DNA of 64,000 bases from Leptospiraceae bacterium (GCA_022402465.1 JAKRSH010000043.1:1-64000), one strand, 5' to 3'. Shown: positions 47,883 through 58,253, counted from the stretch's first letter. Numbers and translations: made by a program. Notes: generated from the letters alone by a model not told the origin.

Positions 47883-47884
47883 TT

Positions 47885-49768
47885 TTGAATTCTATAAGTC
47901 GTACAGAAGCACATAAAGTTTTTGCCGATCTATATAGAAAAACAAGATCACCAGAACACCAAAAACTAATCGATGAAGCAATTCTCAGATCCAATGATGT
48001 CTTTATACGTATCGATCTAATTAAAAAAGTAGATGAGGACCAACAAGCAGCCGCAAGAGCGAAGTTACACGATGCTCCTGAAGAAAAACCTAAACGAAAA
48101 GAGCCAAGGCGGGAACAAGAATCTAGTCCCAAAGAAACTTCAAGACAAAAACAAGATCCAGATCCTAGGAAGAAGAAAAAAGAACCAACTCCCAGTGGAG
48201 GGGGAGGTTTTCTTTCTGCCTTATTTGGAGTTAACCCTAACATTGTAAAATTTGCCAAAGATAGCGATGCTATCGACATAGGAATTTTTGGTAGAAATCC
48301 TACAATTTCTAATTCTGTAGAGAAGATATTCAAGTATCTCAAAGAGGATCAAATCATTTATACCATCCAAGCTCTTCGCCTCTGCGAACAACAAGGTTGG
48401 AGGATGTGGAATCCATTAATTTATAATATTATTAATAACTTTAATCGTTTTTTTAATGCGTTTATCTCCTTGGATAGCTTGTTCTTAGATAGAATATCTC
48501 CTGAAGTCTTCTTAGATAGATCTATGAAGATGCAAATGTTTTATGCTAGACTACTATCCAGAGAGGACTCTAAAGAAGTAATTATCAATAACGTTCCTGA
48601 AATGGTAAAACAAGATGAAAAATTATCTTCAAAATTGCCTCAAATTCTTTCTGGACTGAATTATGGCTTATCATTAGAATCAACCCGACCTAAACTTTCA
48701 GAGGCAATCTCTGCCTTCTATATAGTCGTTCACAAGAAAATGACAACCTGGGATGACATTACCAAAATTCTTTCGGTGCCTGCGATAACCGAATCTAAGT
48801 ACCAAGCTGGACCAGAAATTACCAAAGAAGTTGAGCTAACGGTTGCTAGACTTACTGATGAAATTTCAACTAAAATTCATAAACGAAATGAATTAAACCA
48901 ACTAAAGAATAGATACTTCAAGATAGATGAAAAAGGAAAAATCTCATTTGATTTCTTAGGTCTCGTGATTGAAGATTATTTTGCTCACCATTATCCAGAA
49001 AATATGAACATTGAAGGTGTGAAGTCTCAATTTAAGACGATTCCTCACAAATTGCTCTACCTTTTACTCAGAGATTTTCAATCTGTATTTGCAAATTTTA
49101 TTGAAGGCTACATCAAAGTTGGAGATAAGAACCAGCAGAATGAAGTTTTGCTAGTAACTCCAGGGCTCTTCAAACCTGAATTAGAAGCAATCAATCTTAT
49201 AGTTCGATCGCTAGATGCCTTTAATCGTAAATACCCAAGCTTCCAATATAATTTCCAACAATTTTCTAAAGACTTTACCAATGGTGCAAGTGACCAAATT
49301 GCATCCAATATTCTATCCGTTCTTACAGAAGCGGCTGAATTTTTTGGTACTTTTGCCAATAAAATAAATGTTATCGTAGAAAATCATTTATTAGCCAAAC
49401 AATACGAAGCTGATGGAAATCTTAATGAGAAAGTATATTCCACCAAAGAAAAGATAATTGAAGAAATAAAAATCCTTCATAGATTCATTCCACATTATGA
49501 TTCAAGAGTTGTAACTAGAGATAGGATGAATGGTTTAATGGTTTCCGATGTCTTTGTTTCTATGGCAAAATTACTATACAATTACGCAATTATCTTTAAA
49601 GATAAGTTAACAACTAACAAATTGACATTGAATCGAAGAATTGAGGCTGATCTCCAAGCTCTTAATTCAGAATACGAAAGATTAACTGGAAAGCCCTTTG
49701 ATAATGCAATGATAGAAAAAAATCCAAATGAACAGGTAGAAGAATCATCCGATATAGGAGATTTGTAA
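47885..49768 (+). CDS. Conserved unknown 627-residue cytoplasmic protein
   Basis: TTG start 2 nt after the lolA stop, with AAGGA at 47874-47878 as ribosome site. Residues 50-105 are Lys/Glu/Pro-rich with a GGGGF hinge; the rest is helical and hydrophilic, with segments [18 protein letters not shown] and [19 protein letters not shown]. No signal peptide, membrane segment or catalytic motif is seen. It sits in the etfBA-lolA-trpS run. I cannot name a family. Confidence 0.8.
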   Translation: MNSISRTEAHKVFADLYRKTRSPEHQKLIDEAILRSNDVFIRIDLIKKVDEDQQAAARAKLHDAPEEKPKRKEPRREQESSPKETSRQKQDPDPRKKKKEPTPSGGGGFLSALFGVNPNIVKFAKDSDAIDIGIFGRNPTISNSVEKIFKYLKEDQIIYTIQALRLCEQQGWRMWNPLIYNIINNFNRFFNAFISLDSLFLDRISPEVFLDRSMKMQMFYARLLSREDSKEVIINNVPEMVKQDEKLSSKLPQILSGLNYGLSLESTRPKLSEAISAFYIVVHKKMTTWDDITKILSVPAITESKYQAGPEITKEVELTVARLTDEISTKIHKRNELNQLKNRYFKIDEKGKISFDFLGLVIEDYFAHHYPENMNIEGVKSQFKTIPHKLLYLLLRDFQSVFANFIEGYIKVGDKNQQNEVLLVTPGLFKPELEAINLIVRSLDAFNRKYPSFQYNFQQFSKDFTNGASDQIASNILSVLTEAAEFFGTFANKINVIVENHLLAKQYEADGNLNEKVYSTKEKIIEEIKILHRFIPHYDSRVVTRDRMNGLMVSDVFVSMAKLLYNYAIIFKDKLTTNKLTLNRRIEADLQALNSEYERLTGKPFDNAMIEKNPNEQVEESSDIGDL

Positions 49769-49769
49769 T

Positions 49770-50735
49770 TTGAGAATTTTAACTGGCCTTCAGCCATCAG
49801 GTAAGCTTCATCTTGGCAATTATTTTTCAGCTATAAAAAAGATGCTTGAATACCAAGCAAACAATGAACTCTTCCTGTTCGTTGCCAACTTACATTCCTT
49901 AACTACGATTAAAGACCCCAATCTTCAAAGATCCAATACCTATGATGCCGTTCTTGACCTTTTAGCCTTAGGCATAGATCCTAACCGTTCCGTTTTCTGG
50001 GTACAATCTGAGGTGCCCGAAGTAACGGAGGTTACCTGGTATTTAAGCATGGTGATTACAACCAGCCAACTTTCCTTGGCACATTCTTTCAAGGATAAGA
50101 CAGCAAAAGGATTCACACCTTCGGCAGGTTTATATAATTATCCTATCCTTATGGCTGCGGACATTTTGTCCTTTCAATCCGATAAAGTTCCTGTTGGTAA
50201 GGACCAGAAGCAACATTTAGAATTTGCACGCGACATGGCAATTCGTTTCAATACAGAGTTTGGGGAAGTATTTAAAATTCCAGAACCAGATATAGATGAG
50301 AACACAGCGATTATTCCTGGTGTGGATGGAGCTAAAATGTCCAAATCTTATGGGAACACAATTAATTTCTTTGATTCCGAAAAAGAACTTAAAAAATCTA
50401 TCATGTCTATAGTGAGTGATTCCGCTGGTGTGGATGAAGCAAAAGATCCAGATACTAGTGTAATTTATTCTATCTATTCCTTATTCTTGGACAAAACACA
50501 GCAAGAAGAATTAAAGGAACGATTTAGAACTCCAGGTCTACGCTATGGCGATGTCAAAAAGGAGCTATTAGATAAGGTTCTGGAACATTTTTCTACCTTT
50601 CGAACTAAGAGAGAGGAATTAGCTTCCAAGCCTGATCTTGTCCATGAAGTATTAGAATCTGGTAAGACTAAAGCAAAAGCAGCCATAGCTCCAACCTTAG
50701 AAAAACTTAGAAGCAAACTCGGTTTAATTCTTTAA
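49770..50735 (+). CDS. trpS: Tryptophanyl-tRNA synthetase
   Basis: 321 residues, class I, normal bacterial length. TTG start 1 nt after the previous stop, with TAGGAG at 49756-49761 upstream. The HIGH-type motif is [10 protein letters not shown] and the KMSKS motif [10 protein letters not shown]. It charges tRNA-Trp. Nothing unusual apart from the start codon. Confidence 0.95.
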   Translation: MRILTGLQPSGKLHLGNYFSAIKKMLEYQANNELFLFVANLHSLTTIKDPNLQRSNTYDAVLDLLALGIDPNRSVFWVQSEVPEVTEVTWYLSMVITTSQLSLAHSFKDKTAKGFTPSAGLYNYPILMAADILSFQSDKVPVGKDQKQHLEFARDMAIRFNTEFGEVFKIPEPDIDENTAIIPGVDGAKMSKSYGNTINFFDSEKELKKSIMSIVSDSAGVDEAKDPDTSVIYSIYSLFLDKTQQEELKERFRTPGLRYGDVKKELLDKVLEHFSTFRTKREELASKPDLVHEVLESGKTKAKAAIAPTLEKLRSKLGLIL

Positions 50736-50796
50736 ACTATTTCCTTTTTTATTAGAATCTTATTCTTTAAACCAGCTAACTTAGAAATCATTCTAT

Positions 50797-53073
50797 GTGA
50801 GTAATCTTCTACCAAGATCCCAATTTGCGGTTTTTAGCCTTGGTTTTATTCTTGCCTATATTCTAATTAATCAGTTCGGTTCTGCAACAAACTTCCATGT
50901 CTTTCTCTTCAATAGAAATTTTTATACATTAGAAAATTTAGTAAATTACCTCATTAATGAGAGAGAAACTCTTATGCAATTTGAAATAATATGTTTCTTC
51001 ATTCTAAATATTTTATATATCTATTATTACCTTAAGCTTAGAAGAAGAATTCAACTGAGAAATATATTTCTATTCTCTATGGGATTTTTTTGGGGAATGT
51101 TGTATTCCTTCTATCTAGTTAATTTTTATTTTACCAAACGAATTTTTATAAAAGAAAACTTTACGAAAATAATTTCCTTAGATCCTAAACAAGGAAACAC
51201 TCAACATAGAATTATTCCGATAAAACCTATTACTGGAAATTACTACATGGTTCGAATTGAACCACTTGAAGACCTAGCTATTGATTATTCTCCGATTCAT
51301 CTTGCCATGGTTTCCTATGATGAGCTAAGAATAGAGATGATCTGTCCATCAACAGCAATTTCTTTCATTTCCTTAGAGAAGAAACATTCTCAATATAGAA
51401 ATCTCATAAACTTTGGAAGTAGCTATCTTAAAGTTTATAGAAAAAATTGCAAGCTTGTTAAGAATCATACTTTTGATTATCAAATTGCAAAAAATTCCAT
51501 TCGAACATTTATGGAAGAGAACAAAATCCAAACTCTCTACCAAGGAATAGCAATAGGTCTTTTATTTGGAGAAAGCAAAAGCCTGAATTCAGATATTTAT
51601 GAATCCGCCAAAGAGTCTGGCACCTTACACTTATTTGCTGCTTCAGGCTTACATCTCGGTATATTGCTAGCTGCCTTATTTTTCCTTTGTAAAAATATAC
51701 TAAAATTGAATTTCTACTTGTCACTTATATTGCCTTTGCTTCTGGGATATTTCTATTTAAATATTCTAAATTACCCTATTTCTTTAACTAGAGCCTATTA
51801 TTTTGCTATTGCTCTGGTGCTTGGTAAGCTTTTATTCAAAACAATACGGCATATGGATCTGTTAATTGCGACTTGCTTTTTCATTTTGCTCATTAAACCA
51901 GAAAGCTTTTTATCTATAGGCTTTAATCTTTCCTTCTCAGCTGTTGCTGGAATTTTTTTTATAAAACCTAGACTTGATCAATTCTTATTCTTTGAAAAGA
52001 AGAACATTTGGACGGAAAATCTTACAGTGAGTCTTTCTGCAACACTAGGGACATTTTTCTCTTGTTGGTATTTCTTTCCTGGGTTTAGTTTTGGAGGACT
52101 TCTTGCGAATCTGATTTTAGTTCCTTTTACCGGAATCTTATTACCATTATTATATACGAATGTAATGATTTCCTTTTTAAATTTACAATTCTTATCTTCC
52201 TTTCTTTGGGTATGGACAGATGTCTGTCTTAGAATTCTAGTTATACTAACGGAATATTTTAGCCAGACAATAAGCTTCTATTCAGAATGGGGCACTATGA
52301 AATCTTTTTCTTTATACTTCTACTTTATTCTCTTACTTTATCTTTTGATCTTTCCCTATTGGAAGAAAGCTAAATGGCTTTATACTATTTCTTCCATTTT
52401 AATATTGTTAGCATTCTTTTGTCTGGGTTATCTCAGCAATAAAATAAGCAGGGAGGTGATTGACTTAAAATCGAATTACACTTTAGTCTCTATCTCGGAA
52501 AAGTCTTCTATTATTTTACTAGACGAAGAATTATTTATTGGAGGCTATTGTAAGACTGAATTGAATCAACTCAAAAAGATGCTTACTTTCAATCTTTGTG
52601 AACAAGCAAAATCCATAAGAATTGATCATGAGACTTGTATGCCTTTACTCAGAAAGTGTATTTCACATAATAAAGATTTGTTGGTAACCTTAGCGAGCAA
52701 ACGTCTCAAAGATTGGACTCCTTATTTCCAAGATGGTAAAGTACAGATGGCAAAGAAGAATTCCCTTTTTCAAATCAATGATCAGCCAGTATTATTGTAC
52801 AATTATGGCTTCGATCCCCATTGGTTGCCTAAGGCAATTTCAAAAAAGAAACGTAAGGGAATTTTAGTTCTACTCAAAGAACCTAAAACAAACTGGAATT
52901 CTTTGGAACCCTTTCAAAGAAAAAAATCGCTTGGGCTAGCCTCCGACTGGATGATACTTGACAAAAGTGAATTTGCAAGATTTTCCTTATTTCAGCCCCA
53001 AAAGAATCCAAGAAGTTCTAGCGACTCATGGAGCAAGCCCAAGGAAATCTTGGGGGCAGAACTACCTCATTGA
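50797..53073 (+). CDS. comEC: ComEC/Rec2 family DNA uptake channel protein
   Basis: 758 residues, many membrane segments. The competence-domain motif HLFAASGLHLGILLAA is present and the membrane domain spans about 260-560. ComEC imports single-stranded DNA during natural transformation. The usual C-terminal metallo-beta-lactamase domain is not recognisable: the last 200 residues show no HxHxDH. The N-terminal region has two or three extra membrane segments. Start is GTG without a good ribosome site. The last 116 nt overlap the rsmA reading frame. Confidence 0.85.
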   Translation: MSNLLPRSQFAVFSLGFILAYILINQFGSATNFHVFLFNRNFYTLENLVNYLINERETLMQFEIICFFILNILYIYYYLKLRRRIQLRNIFLFSMGFFWGMLYSFYLVNFYFTKRIFIKENFTKIISLDPKQGNTQHRIIPIKPITGNYYMVRIEPLEDLAIDYSPIHLAMVSYDELRIEMICPSTAISFISLEKKHSQYRNLINFGSSYLKVYRKNCKLVKNHTFDYQIAKNSIRTFMEENKIQTLYQGIAIGLLFGESKSLNSDIYESAKESGTLHLFAASGLHLGILLAALFFLCKNILKLNFYLSLILPLLLGYFYLNILNYPISLTRAYYFAIALVLGKLLFKTIRHMDLLIATCFFILLIKPESFLSIGFNLSFSAVAGIFFIKPRLDQFLFFEKKNIWTENLTVSLSATLGTFFSCWYFFPGFSFGGLLANLILVPFTGILLPLLYTNVMISFLNLQFLSSFLWVWTDVCLRILVILTEYFSQTISFYSEWGTMKSFSLYFYFILLLYLLIFPYWKKAKWLYTISSILILLAFFCLGYLSNKISREVIDLKSNYTLVSISEKSSIILLDEELFIGGYCKTELNQLKKMLTFNLCEQAKSIRIDHETCMPLLRKCISHNKDLLVTLASKRLKDWTPYFQDGKVQMAKKNSLFQINDQPVLLYNYGFDPHWLPKAISKKKRKGILVLLKEPKTNWNSLEPFQRKKSLGLASDWMILDKSEFARFSLFQPQKNPRSSSDSWSKPKEILGAELPH

Positions 53074-53887
53074 TAAGAATACAATAGACCAAGTATTTGT
53101 AGATTTTCCAAAACTACTTCCACAAGGAACCAATCATATCTCTGAAATTGGAATTGGGCTAGGTGCATTCACTCAGAAAATTTTATCTTGGAATCTTCCA
53201 ACTACACTCTTTGAGATTGATCCTATTTCCTGTGAAATATATAGACAAGGCTTGGGAGCATACTATCCCCAAGCTGAACTCTATGAAGGCGATTTTTTAA
53301 AGAACTATACTGCCATTCAAAATGAATCAGTCTTTCTTTTTGGCAATCTACCTTATTATATCACATCCGAAATCATACTACTTTGCTTACTTCAATTTCC
53401 CAAACTCACTGGTTTTCTTTTTATGGCTCAGAAAGAATTTGCCGATCGTATCACTCTTGAATCATCTTCTTTATCTGCTCTTATTTATGGATTCGGAGAT
53501 GTAAAAAAATTTCGTACAATTCGTTCGGCTTGCTTTTATCCTAAACCAAAAATTGATTCAAGCCTACTTTATTTTGAATCTAAAATGGAAAGACTTGGTA
53601 GAAATCCTTTAGACCTTGCTTTGTATTCTTTATTACTCCGTGTTAGCTTCTGGGGGAAAAGGAAAAAACTTTCCACTGCCTTTCGAGAAGCGCCTTGGGA
53701 AAGTTTTCTGAGCGATGAAATTGTGGCTCTTATTCCTAGAGAGATTTTAATTTCTAGAATACAAAGCTTCCAAACAAAATGCGTAGATCATTTAGAAGTC
53801 TTAACCTGGCAAGACAGGCGAGCAGATTCCTTAATGCCCAGTGATTTCTACCATTTCTACCAAAAGGTTCGAAGTACCTTCGATTAA
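52958..53887 (+). CDS. rsmA: 16S rRNA dimethyladenosine transferase
   Basis: 309 residues, TTG start with GGATGA upstream. RsmA (KsgA) dimethylates two adenines near the 3' end of 16S rRNA. The motif FSPKRIQEV...KSWGQNYLID leads into GIGLGAFTQKIL (SAM site) and GNLPYYITSE (catalytic NLPY). The first 31 residues fit family members, so the start inside comEC is probably right; a GTG at 52967 is an alternative. The overlap of 116 nt is in a different frame. Confidence 0.9.
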   Translation: MTKVNLQDFPYFSPKRIQEVLATHGASPRKSWGQNYLIDKNTIDQVFVDFPKLLPQGTNHISEIGIGLGAFTQKILSWNLPTTLFEIDPISCEIYRQGLGAYYPQAELYEGDFLKNYTAIQNESVFLFGNLPYYITSEIILLCLLQFPKLTGFLFMAQKEFADRITLESSSLSALIYGFGDVKKFRTIRSACFYPKPKIDSSLLYFESKMERLGRNPLDLALYSLLLRVSFWGKRKKLSTAFREAPWESFLSDEIVALIPREILISRIQSFQTKCVDHLEVLTWQDRRADSLMPSDFYHFYQKVRSTFD

Positions 53888-53919
53888 TTCATTTTTCCAA
53901 TTGACATAAATGGAGCATT

Positions 53920-55185
53920 TTGCCACAGTTTAGCATTATGTTAGAAAATTTCAAAGCTCCCCCTTATGTGACATTTGCCATACCATTTTTCTTTCTATTG
54001 ATATTTATTGAAATGGGAGTTGGCTATTTTCGTAAGAAAGAATACTATAGACTCAATGATTCTATCTCCGACCTTTCCTTAGGTATCTTATCCCAACTTT
54101 GGGGAATCTTTCTCAAAGGTATAAGCTTATTTGGATATTTTTATCTCTATGAAAATTATAGATTAGCTAGCATTCCCATAGAATCAGTTCTCGGCTGGGC
54201 TGCTTGTATCATTCTTTGGGATTTCTGTTACTATTGGTTTCACAGAGTCTCTCATGAAGTAAATATTTTCTGGGCGGGACATGTCATCCATCATACTTCA
54301 GAAGAATACAACCTAATCGTTGCTTTACGACAATCTGGAATAGGTGGATTAATTTCATGGGTATTCTATCTTCCGCTTGCCTTGATAGGCTTTCATCCTT
54401 GGGTTTTTCTCGCTGCTGGACAATTGAATCTCATCTATCAATTCTGGGTACATACCAAAGCAGTAAAATCGATAGGCACAGTAGGAGAATTTATTCTGTC
54501 TACACCAGCCCACCATCGTGTCCATCATGCCATCAATCCAAAGTATATTGATAAGAACCATGGAGGAATCTTTATCATTTGGGACAGAATCTTTGGAACC
54601 TTTCAAAAAGAAGAAGAAGAATGTGTCTACGGAACCGTTAAACCTTTAGCTAGCTTCAATCCTATCTGGGCTAACTTCCAATATTTATTTGAAATACTAA
54701 GGCTATCTTGGAAAGCACATGGAGTGATCAATAAAATCAAAGTATTTTTCAAACCACCAGGTTGGATTCCTCCTATGAAAGAAGGTGAGACAGCTGTATT
54801 CTTAAGTCCTCCACCAGTTGATCCTGCAAGATACAAAAAGTATGATCCTCAAATTTCAAAGGGACTAAGGGTCTATGGATTTAGTTGGTTCGTACTAGTC
54901 TTGGTCTTGTCTTTTGCTGGGCTATTATTCCTAGGAAAAATGAACACAAATCAACTCATAGCTCTCACAATCTGGGTATCAGCCTCTCTTTTAAGTTTTG
55001 GATGGATCTTTGAAGGTCGAAGGATATCTTTAATTTGGGAACCGTTTCGCCTAATACTTGGTGTAATTGCCTTAGGTTTCTTCACTCAGGAACCCACTGT
55101 TCTTGCAAGCTACACCTTATTCGTCGTAATCAGCTTAGTCGCCTTCTACCAATTTAAATCCTCCTTGGTCATTTCCGCTCGATAA
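53920..55185 (+). CDS. Fatty acid hydroxylase/sterol desaturase family membrane oxygenase
   Basis: 421 residues, six or more membrane segments. The diiron His clusters are HRVSH, HVIHH and HHRVHH with an extra KNHGG, as in sterol desaturase and alkylglycerol monooxygenase relatives. The enzyme probably hydroxylates or desaturates a lipid in the inner membrane. TTG start with TGGAGC four nt before; ATG at 53938 is the alternative. The C-terminal 150 residues add three membrane segments. Substrate unknown. Confidence 0.85.
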   Translation: MPQFSIMLENFKAPPYVTFAIPFFFLLIFIEMGVGYFRKKEYYRLNDSISDLSLGILSQLWGIFLKGISLFGYFYLYENYRLASIPIESVLGWAACIILWDFCYYWFHRVSHEVNIFWAGHVIHHTSEEYNLIVALRQSGIGGLISWVFYLPLALIGFHPWVFLAAGQLNLIYQFWVHTKAVKSIGTVGEFILSTPAHHRVHHAINPKYIDKNHGGIFIIWDRIFGTFQKEEEECVYGTVKPLASFNPIWANFQYLFEILRLSWKAHGVINKIKVFFKPPGWIPPMKEGETAVFLSPPPVDPARYKKYDPQISKGLRVYGFSWFVLVLVLSFAGLLFLGKMNTNQLIALTIWVSASLLSFGWIFEGRRISLIWEPFRLILGVIALGFFTQEPTVLASYTLFVVISLVAFYQFKSSLVISAR

Positions 55186-55219
55186 ATTCTGTATTTGCAA
55201 TTTAGAATCATCCTATTGT

Positions 55220-55254
55220 AAAATACTCCAGACATAAACTGCCTGGAGTATTTT
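55220..55254 (+). terminator. Strong intrinsic terminator
   Basis: AAAATACTCCAG (55220-55231) and CTGGAGTATTTT (55243-55254) are perfect 12-bp arms around an 11-nt loop. The stem ends in TTTT. It follows the sterol desaturase-like gene by 34 nt, and its symmetry could serve both strands. Confidence 0.8.
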
Positions 55255-55288
55255 CTGAAAAATGAATAATATTTTACTTGTGTTATAG

Positions 55289-55450
55289 TTATGCGATCAA
55301 AAATTCGCATTACTATTCGTAGTTGACATCGCTCGTGGCAACATTGCTGCCCTCAGTAAATCTGGAACTACTTATACTGATAGCTTAACCAGAAAATTAG
55401 CAATCCTTGCTAGAGTAGCATCAGTTTGCGATTCGGTTCTACAACTCTAG
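55289..55450 (+). pseudogene. Probable gene remnant
   Basis: A 53-codon open frame ending at TAG 55448-55450 translates to protein-like sequence (VDIARGNIAALSKSG, LTRKLAILARVASV) but is preceded by a stop and has no start codon or ribosome site. Its base composition is richer in GC than the flanks. An out-of-frame ATG at 55291 could join it only with a frameshift near 55320. This suggests a decayed gene; no family was recognised. Confidence 0.4.
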
Positions 55451-55498
55451 TCGAGCAGCTTTAATTCTAATTAGAGTTTATATTTAAAAATTTAAGAA

Positions 55499-55524
55499 TT
55501 TGGTCTTTATTTTTGTAGACCAAA
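55499..55524. repeat. Perfect 8-bp inverted repeat
   Basis: TTTGGTCT (55499-55506) and AGACCAAA (55517-55524) flank a 10-nt T-rich loop. No T-run follows, so this is more like a binding site or attenuator-like stem before the lipoprotein promoter. Confidence 0.4.
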
Positions 55525-55560
55525 GTCTTATTACTGAATCTCTTAGCCACCTTACTTGAC

Positions 55561-55591
55561 TTGACAAGAATCCATTTCATTTAAGTATAGA
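55561..55591 (+). promoter_or_regulatory. Candidate promoter of the lipoprotein gene
   Basis: TTGACA (55561-55566) and TATAGA (55586-55591) are 19 nt apart, slightly long. The TTGAC sequence is duplicated in tandem (TTGACTTGACA). The implied leader is about 20 nt and contains TAGGAA, the ribosome site. Confidence 0.4.
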
Positions 55592-55615
55592 GTTTGAAAT
55601 CATAAGTAGGAAACT

Positions 55616-56113
55616 ATGCTAACAAAAATTTGCCAACTTTCATTCTTGGGTCTATTTATTCTTTTCATTAGTTGTAAGAAAAAGGATAATAATGATGACA
55701 CAGCCTCTGCTCTTGCTCTCTTGATAAATACTGGATCATCTCCTACCTGTACATCCGAAACCTCAGGTCTTACCCTAACCTTTTTAAATAATATTCCTAC
55801 AACCACCCAAGCTAGAATTAACTATTCTGAGATACTCAGTAATAAATACGCAGGTATACAAACAAGGGGTCTTACGACCGGTCGCAGAGTTGCATTTAGG
55901 AATACAGGGAACATCATAGCCTCTGTAAATAGGACTTCGGATTGTCGCATCGTGAATGGAACTACTGCCGTAGCGAGTCCAGTTACAGATTATACCCTAA
56001 ATACCAGTGGAAGTAACTATACTTATACGATCATCAATCCTGGAGATTATATTTTTATTCTCCAGACTCCGTCTAGCACTGATACAAGCTCACATACAGT
56101 TGGGTTGGAGTAA
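55616..56113 (+). CDS. Lipoprotein, Thr/Ser-rich
   Basis: 165 residues. The signal sequence ends LFILFISCKKK with the lipid-bearing Cys at about 20. The mature part has a negatively charged linker and then a Thr/Ser/Asn-rich, beta-type domain with two Cys (SPTCTSE, SDCRIV) that could pair. Likely exposed at the envelope surface. No family recognised. Confidence 0.75.
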   Translation: MLTKICQLSFLGLFILFISCKKKDNNDDTASALALLINTGSSPTCTSETSGLTLTFLNNIPTTTQARINYSEILSNKYAGIQTRGLTTGRRVAFRNTGNIIASVNRTSDCRIVNGTTAVASPVTDYTLNTSGSNYTYTIINPGDYIFILQTPSSTDTSSHTVGLE

Positions 56114-56216
56114 GGTAATTCGATTTCTAGATTAGAAAGTCTCTTCCAAAATTATATTTTCCATCTTTGAACTTTTTTCTTGCATCTCAGGTAAAAAGTA
56201 CTTAGAATAGTGAAAG

Positions 56217-58253
56217 ATGAAACCTATCTGGACTCCGCTATCCTCTCAATTGGAAGAAACTCAGATCTTCCAATTTAAATCAAAAATTGAAAAAAAATAT
56301 TCCGTAGAACTCAAGGATTATGAAAGTTTCTGGTCTTGGTCAGTGAGAAATATTCCTACTTTTTGGTCGGAGTGGATTACAGAGGCAGGAATTCTCTTCC
56401 AGAAAAAAGGGAAAGCGATTTGGAACAGAAAGCAGCATTTTGCTGAGACTGAATGGTTTCCTGGTTTTGAAATCAATTTTGCAGAAAATCTACTACGAAA
56501 ATTTGACCAAGATTCAGATCGTATAGCCATTCATTTTCAACCAGAATCTCAAACATCTCATCCTATAAATTTGACAAGACAAGAAGTTCTTCAAAAAGTC
56601 TTCTTGCTACAGAAGAGCCTGGGTGAACTAGGCTTTAAAAAAGCAGACCGACTAGCGGCCGTCTTGCCTAATTCTCATACATCAATCCTTGGAATGCTAG
56701 CAAGTACTTCCCTAGGTGGTATTTGGTCTTCTGCTTCACCAGACTTTGGTGCGAAAGGAATTTTAGATCGTTTTCAACAAATAGAACCCAAGCTTCTTTT
56801 AGTATCTGATGGATACTTTTTCAAAGGCAAAGAAATAAATTGCACAGATAAATGGATAGAAATACTTTCTTCTCTGCCTAGTGTTGAGACTATTGTTGTT
56901 TGGAATTTCCTAGATCCTAAGAAATCATCTGGTTTTGAGATTTTAAAATCTTGGTGTGATATAAATAATAAAAAATGTCTTTCTTATGATGCAATTCTAT
57001 CTAAGGAACTTCCATCAAGATACAACCATGTTCAACTAGCTGATTTAAAATTCACAGCAATTACTTTCCAAGATCCTGTGTACATAATGTATTCATCTGG
57101 AACCACTGGACTTCCTAAATGCATAGTCCAAGGTGCTGGAGTCTTAATAAATCATACTAAAGAATTAATCCTACACACTGACTTAAGAGAGTATGAAAAT
57201 ATTTCTTATTACACAACCTGCGGTTGGATGATGTGGAATTGGGTCGCCTCGTCTTTGTTTGTTGGAGCGAAGCTTTGCATTTATGATGGAAATCCTTTCT
57301 ACCCAGATTGGAAATTCCTCTGGCAGTGGATTAGTAAAGAAAAGATTTCCGTATTTGGTACTTCTGCAAAATACTTGGCAGTACTTGAGACTGAGACATC
57401 CGATCTAAAAGCGAAGTCTGATGCTTCAACATTCAAGCCTTTTGCTGGAATTGATTTGAGCTATTTAAGATGTATTCTATCCACTGGCTCCCCACTGCTC
57501 AGTTCAGGATTTGAATTCGTATATTCTAAAATTAAAGAAGATGTTTTGCTTTGTTCCATTTCAGGAGGAACCGATTTGAATGGTTGCTTTGCTTTGGGGA
57601 ATCCTATGCTACCAGTTTATTCTGGCGAATTGCAATCTAGGGGTCTAGGTATGGCAGTATCTATTTTTGATGATGAGGGAGGAAGAATAGTTTGTGAAAA
57701 AGGAGAATTAGTATGTGAGGAGCCTTTTCCATCTATGCCTTTGTACTTTTGGAATGATTCTCTAGGTGAAAAATACAATGATGCATACTTTTCTAAATTT
57801 CATGATATCTGGTGCCATGGAGATTTCGCAGAAATTACCGAAAATAATGGAATTATAATATACGGAAGATCAGATGCAACCTTGAATCCTGGTGGAGTAC
57901 GAATTGGAACATCGGATATCTATACTATAGTTGAGACCTTTCCAGAAGTACAAGATTCTGTGATTATTGGCCAAGAGTATGAGAATGATATCCGAATTAT
58001 TCTCTTTATTAAGATGAAAGACCAGTATGAATTGAACGAAGAATTAATATTCAAAATTAAATCAAATATCAAAAATCAAGTATCACCCAGACATGTTCCT
58101 TCTCTAATCTTTTCAGTCAGAGATATTCCTTACACTGTCAATGGTAAGAAGGTAGAGCTTGCAGTTAAAAATACAATGGAAGGTAAAGCTGTTAAGAACA
58201 GCAATGCACTTGCAAATCCTGAATGCTTAGAAGAGTATAAAAATTTTATATAA
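56217..58253 (+). CDS. Acetoacetyl-CoA synthetase
   Basis: 678 residues, full length. The adenylation motif YIMYSSGTTGLPKCIVQG, SGGTDLNGCFALGNP, the hinge-region LNPGGVRIGTSDIY and the catalytic Lys in YTVNGKKVELAV mark acetoacetate-CoA ligase of the acyl-adenylate superfamily. It activates acetoacetate for lipid or poly-hydroxybutyrate metabolism or for degradation. It lies alone on the plus strand. Confidence 0.92.
   Translation: MKPIWTPLSSQLEETQIFQFKSKIEKKYSVELKDYESFWSWSVRNIPTFWSEWITEAGILFQKKGKAIWNRKQHFAETEWFPGFEINFAENLLRKFDQDSDRIAIHFQPESQTSHPINLTRQEVLQKVFLLQKSLGELGFKKADRLAAVLPNSHTSILGMLASTSLGGIWSSASPDFGAKGILDRFQQIEPKLLLVSDGYFFKGKEINCTDKWIEILSSLPSVETIVVWNFLDPKKSSGFEILKSWCDINNKKCLSYDAILSKELPSRYNHVQLADLKFTAITFQDPVYIMYSSGTTGLPKCIVQGAGVLINHTKELILHTDLREYENISYYTTCGWMMWNWVASSLFVGAKLCIYDGNPFYPDWKFLWQWISKEKISVFGTSAKYLAVLETETSDLKAKSDASTFKPFAGIDLSYLRCILSTGSPLLSSGFEFVYSKIKEDVLLCSISGGTDLNGCFALGNPMLPVYSGELQSRGLGMAVSIFDDEGGRIVCEKGELVCEEPFPSMPLYFWNDSLGEKYNDAYFSKFHDIWCHGDFAEITENNGIIIYGRSDATLNPGGVRIGTSDIYTIVETFPEVQDSVIIGQEYENDIRIILFIKMKDQYELNEELIFKIKSNIKNQVSPRHVPSLIFSVRDIPYTVNGKKVELAVKNTMEGKAVKNSNALANPECLEEYKNFI

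Larger units (their letters stand above)
55186..55615. other. 430-bp gene-poor stretch
   Basis: Holds a strong terminator (55220-55254), a protein-like open frame without a start (55289-55450), a second hairpin (55499-55524) and a promoter candidate (55561-55591), each listed separately. No complete gene was seen. Confidence 0.6.
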
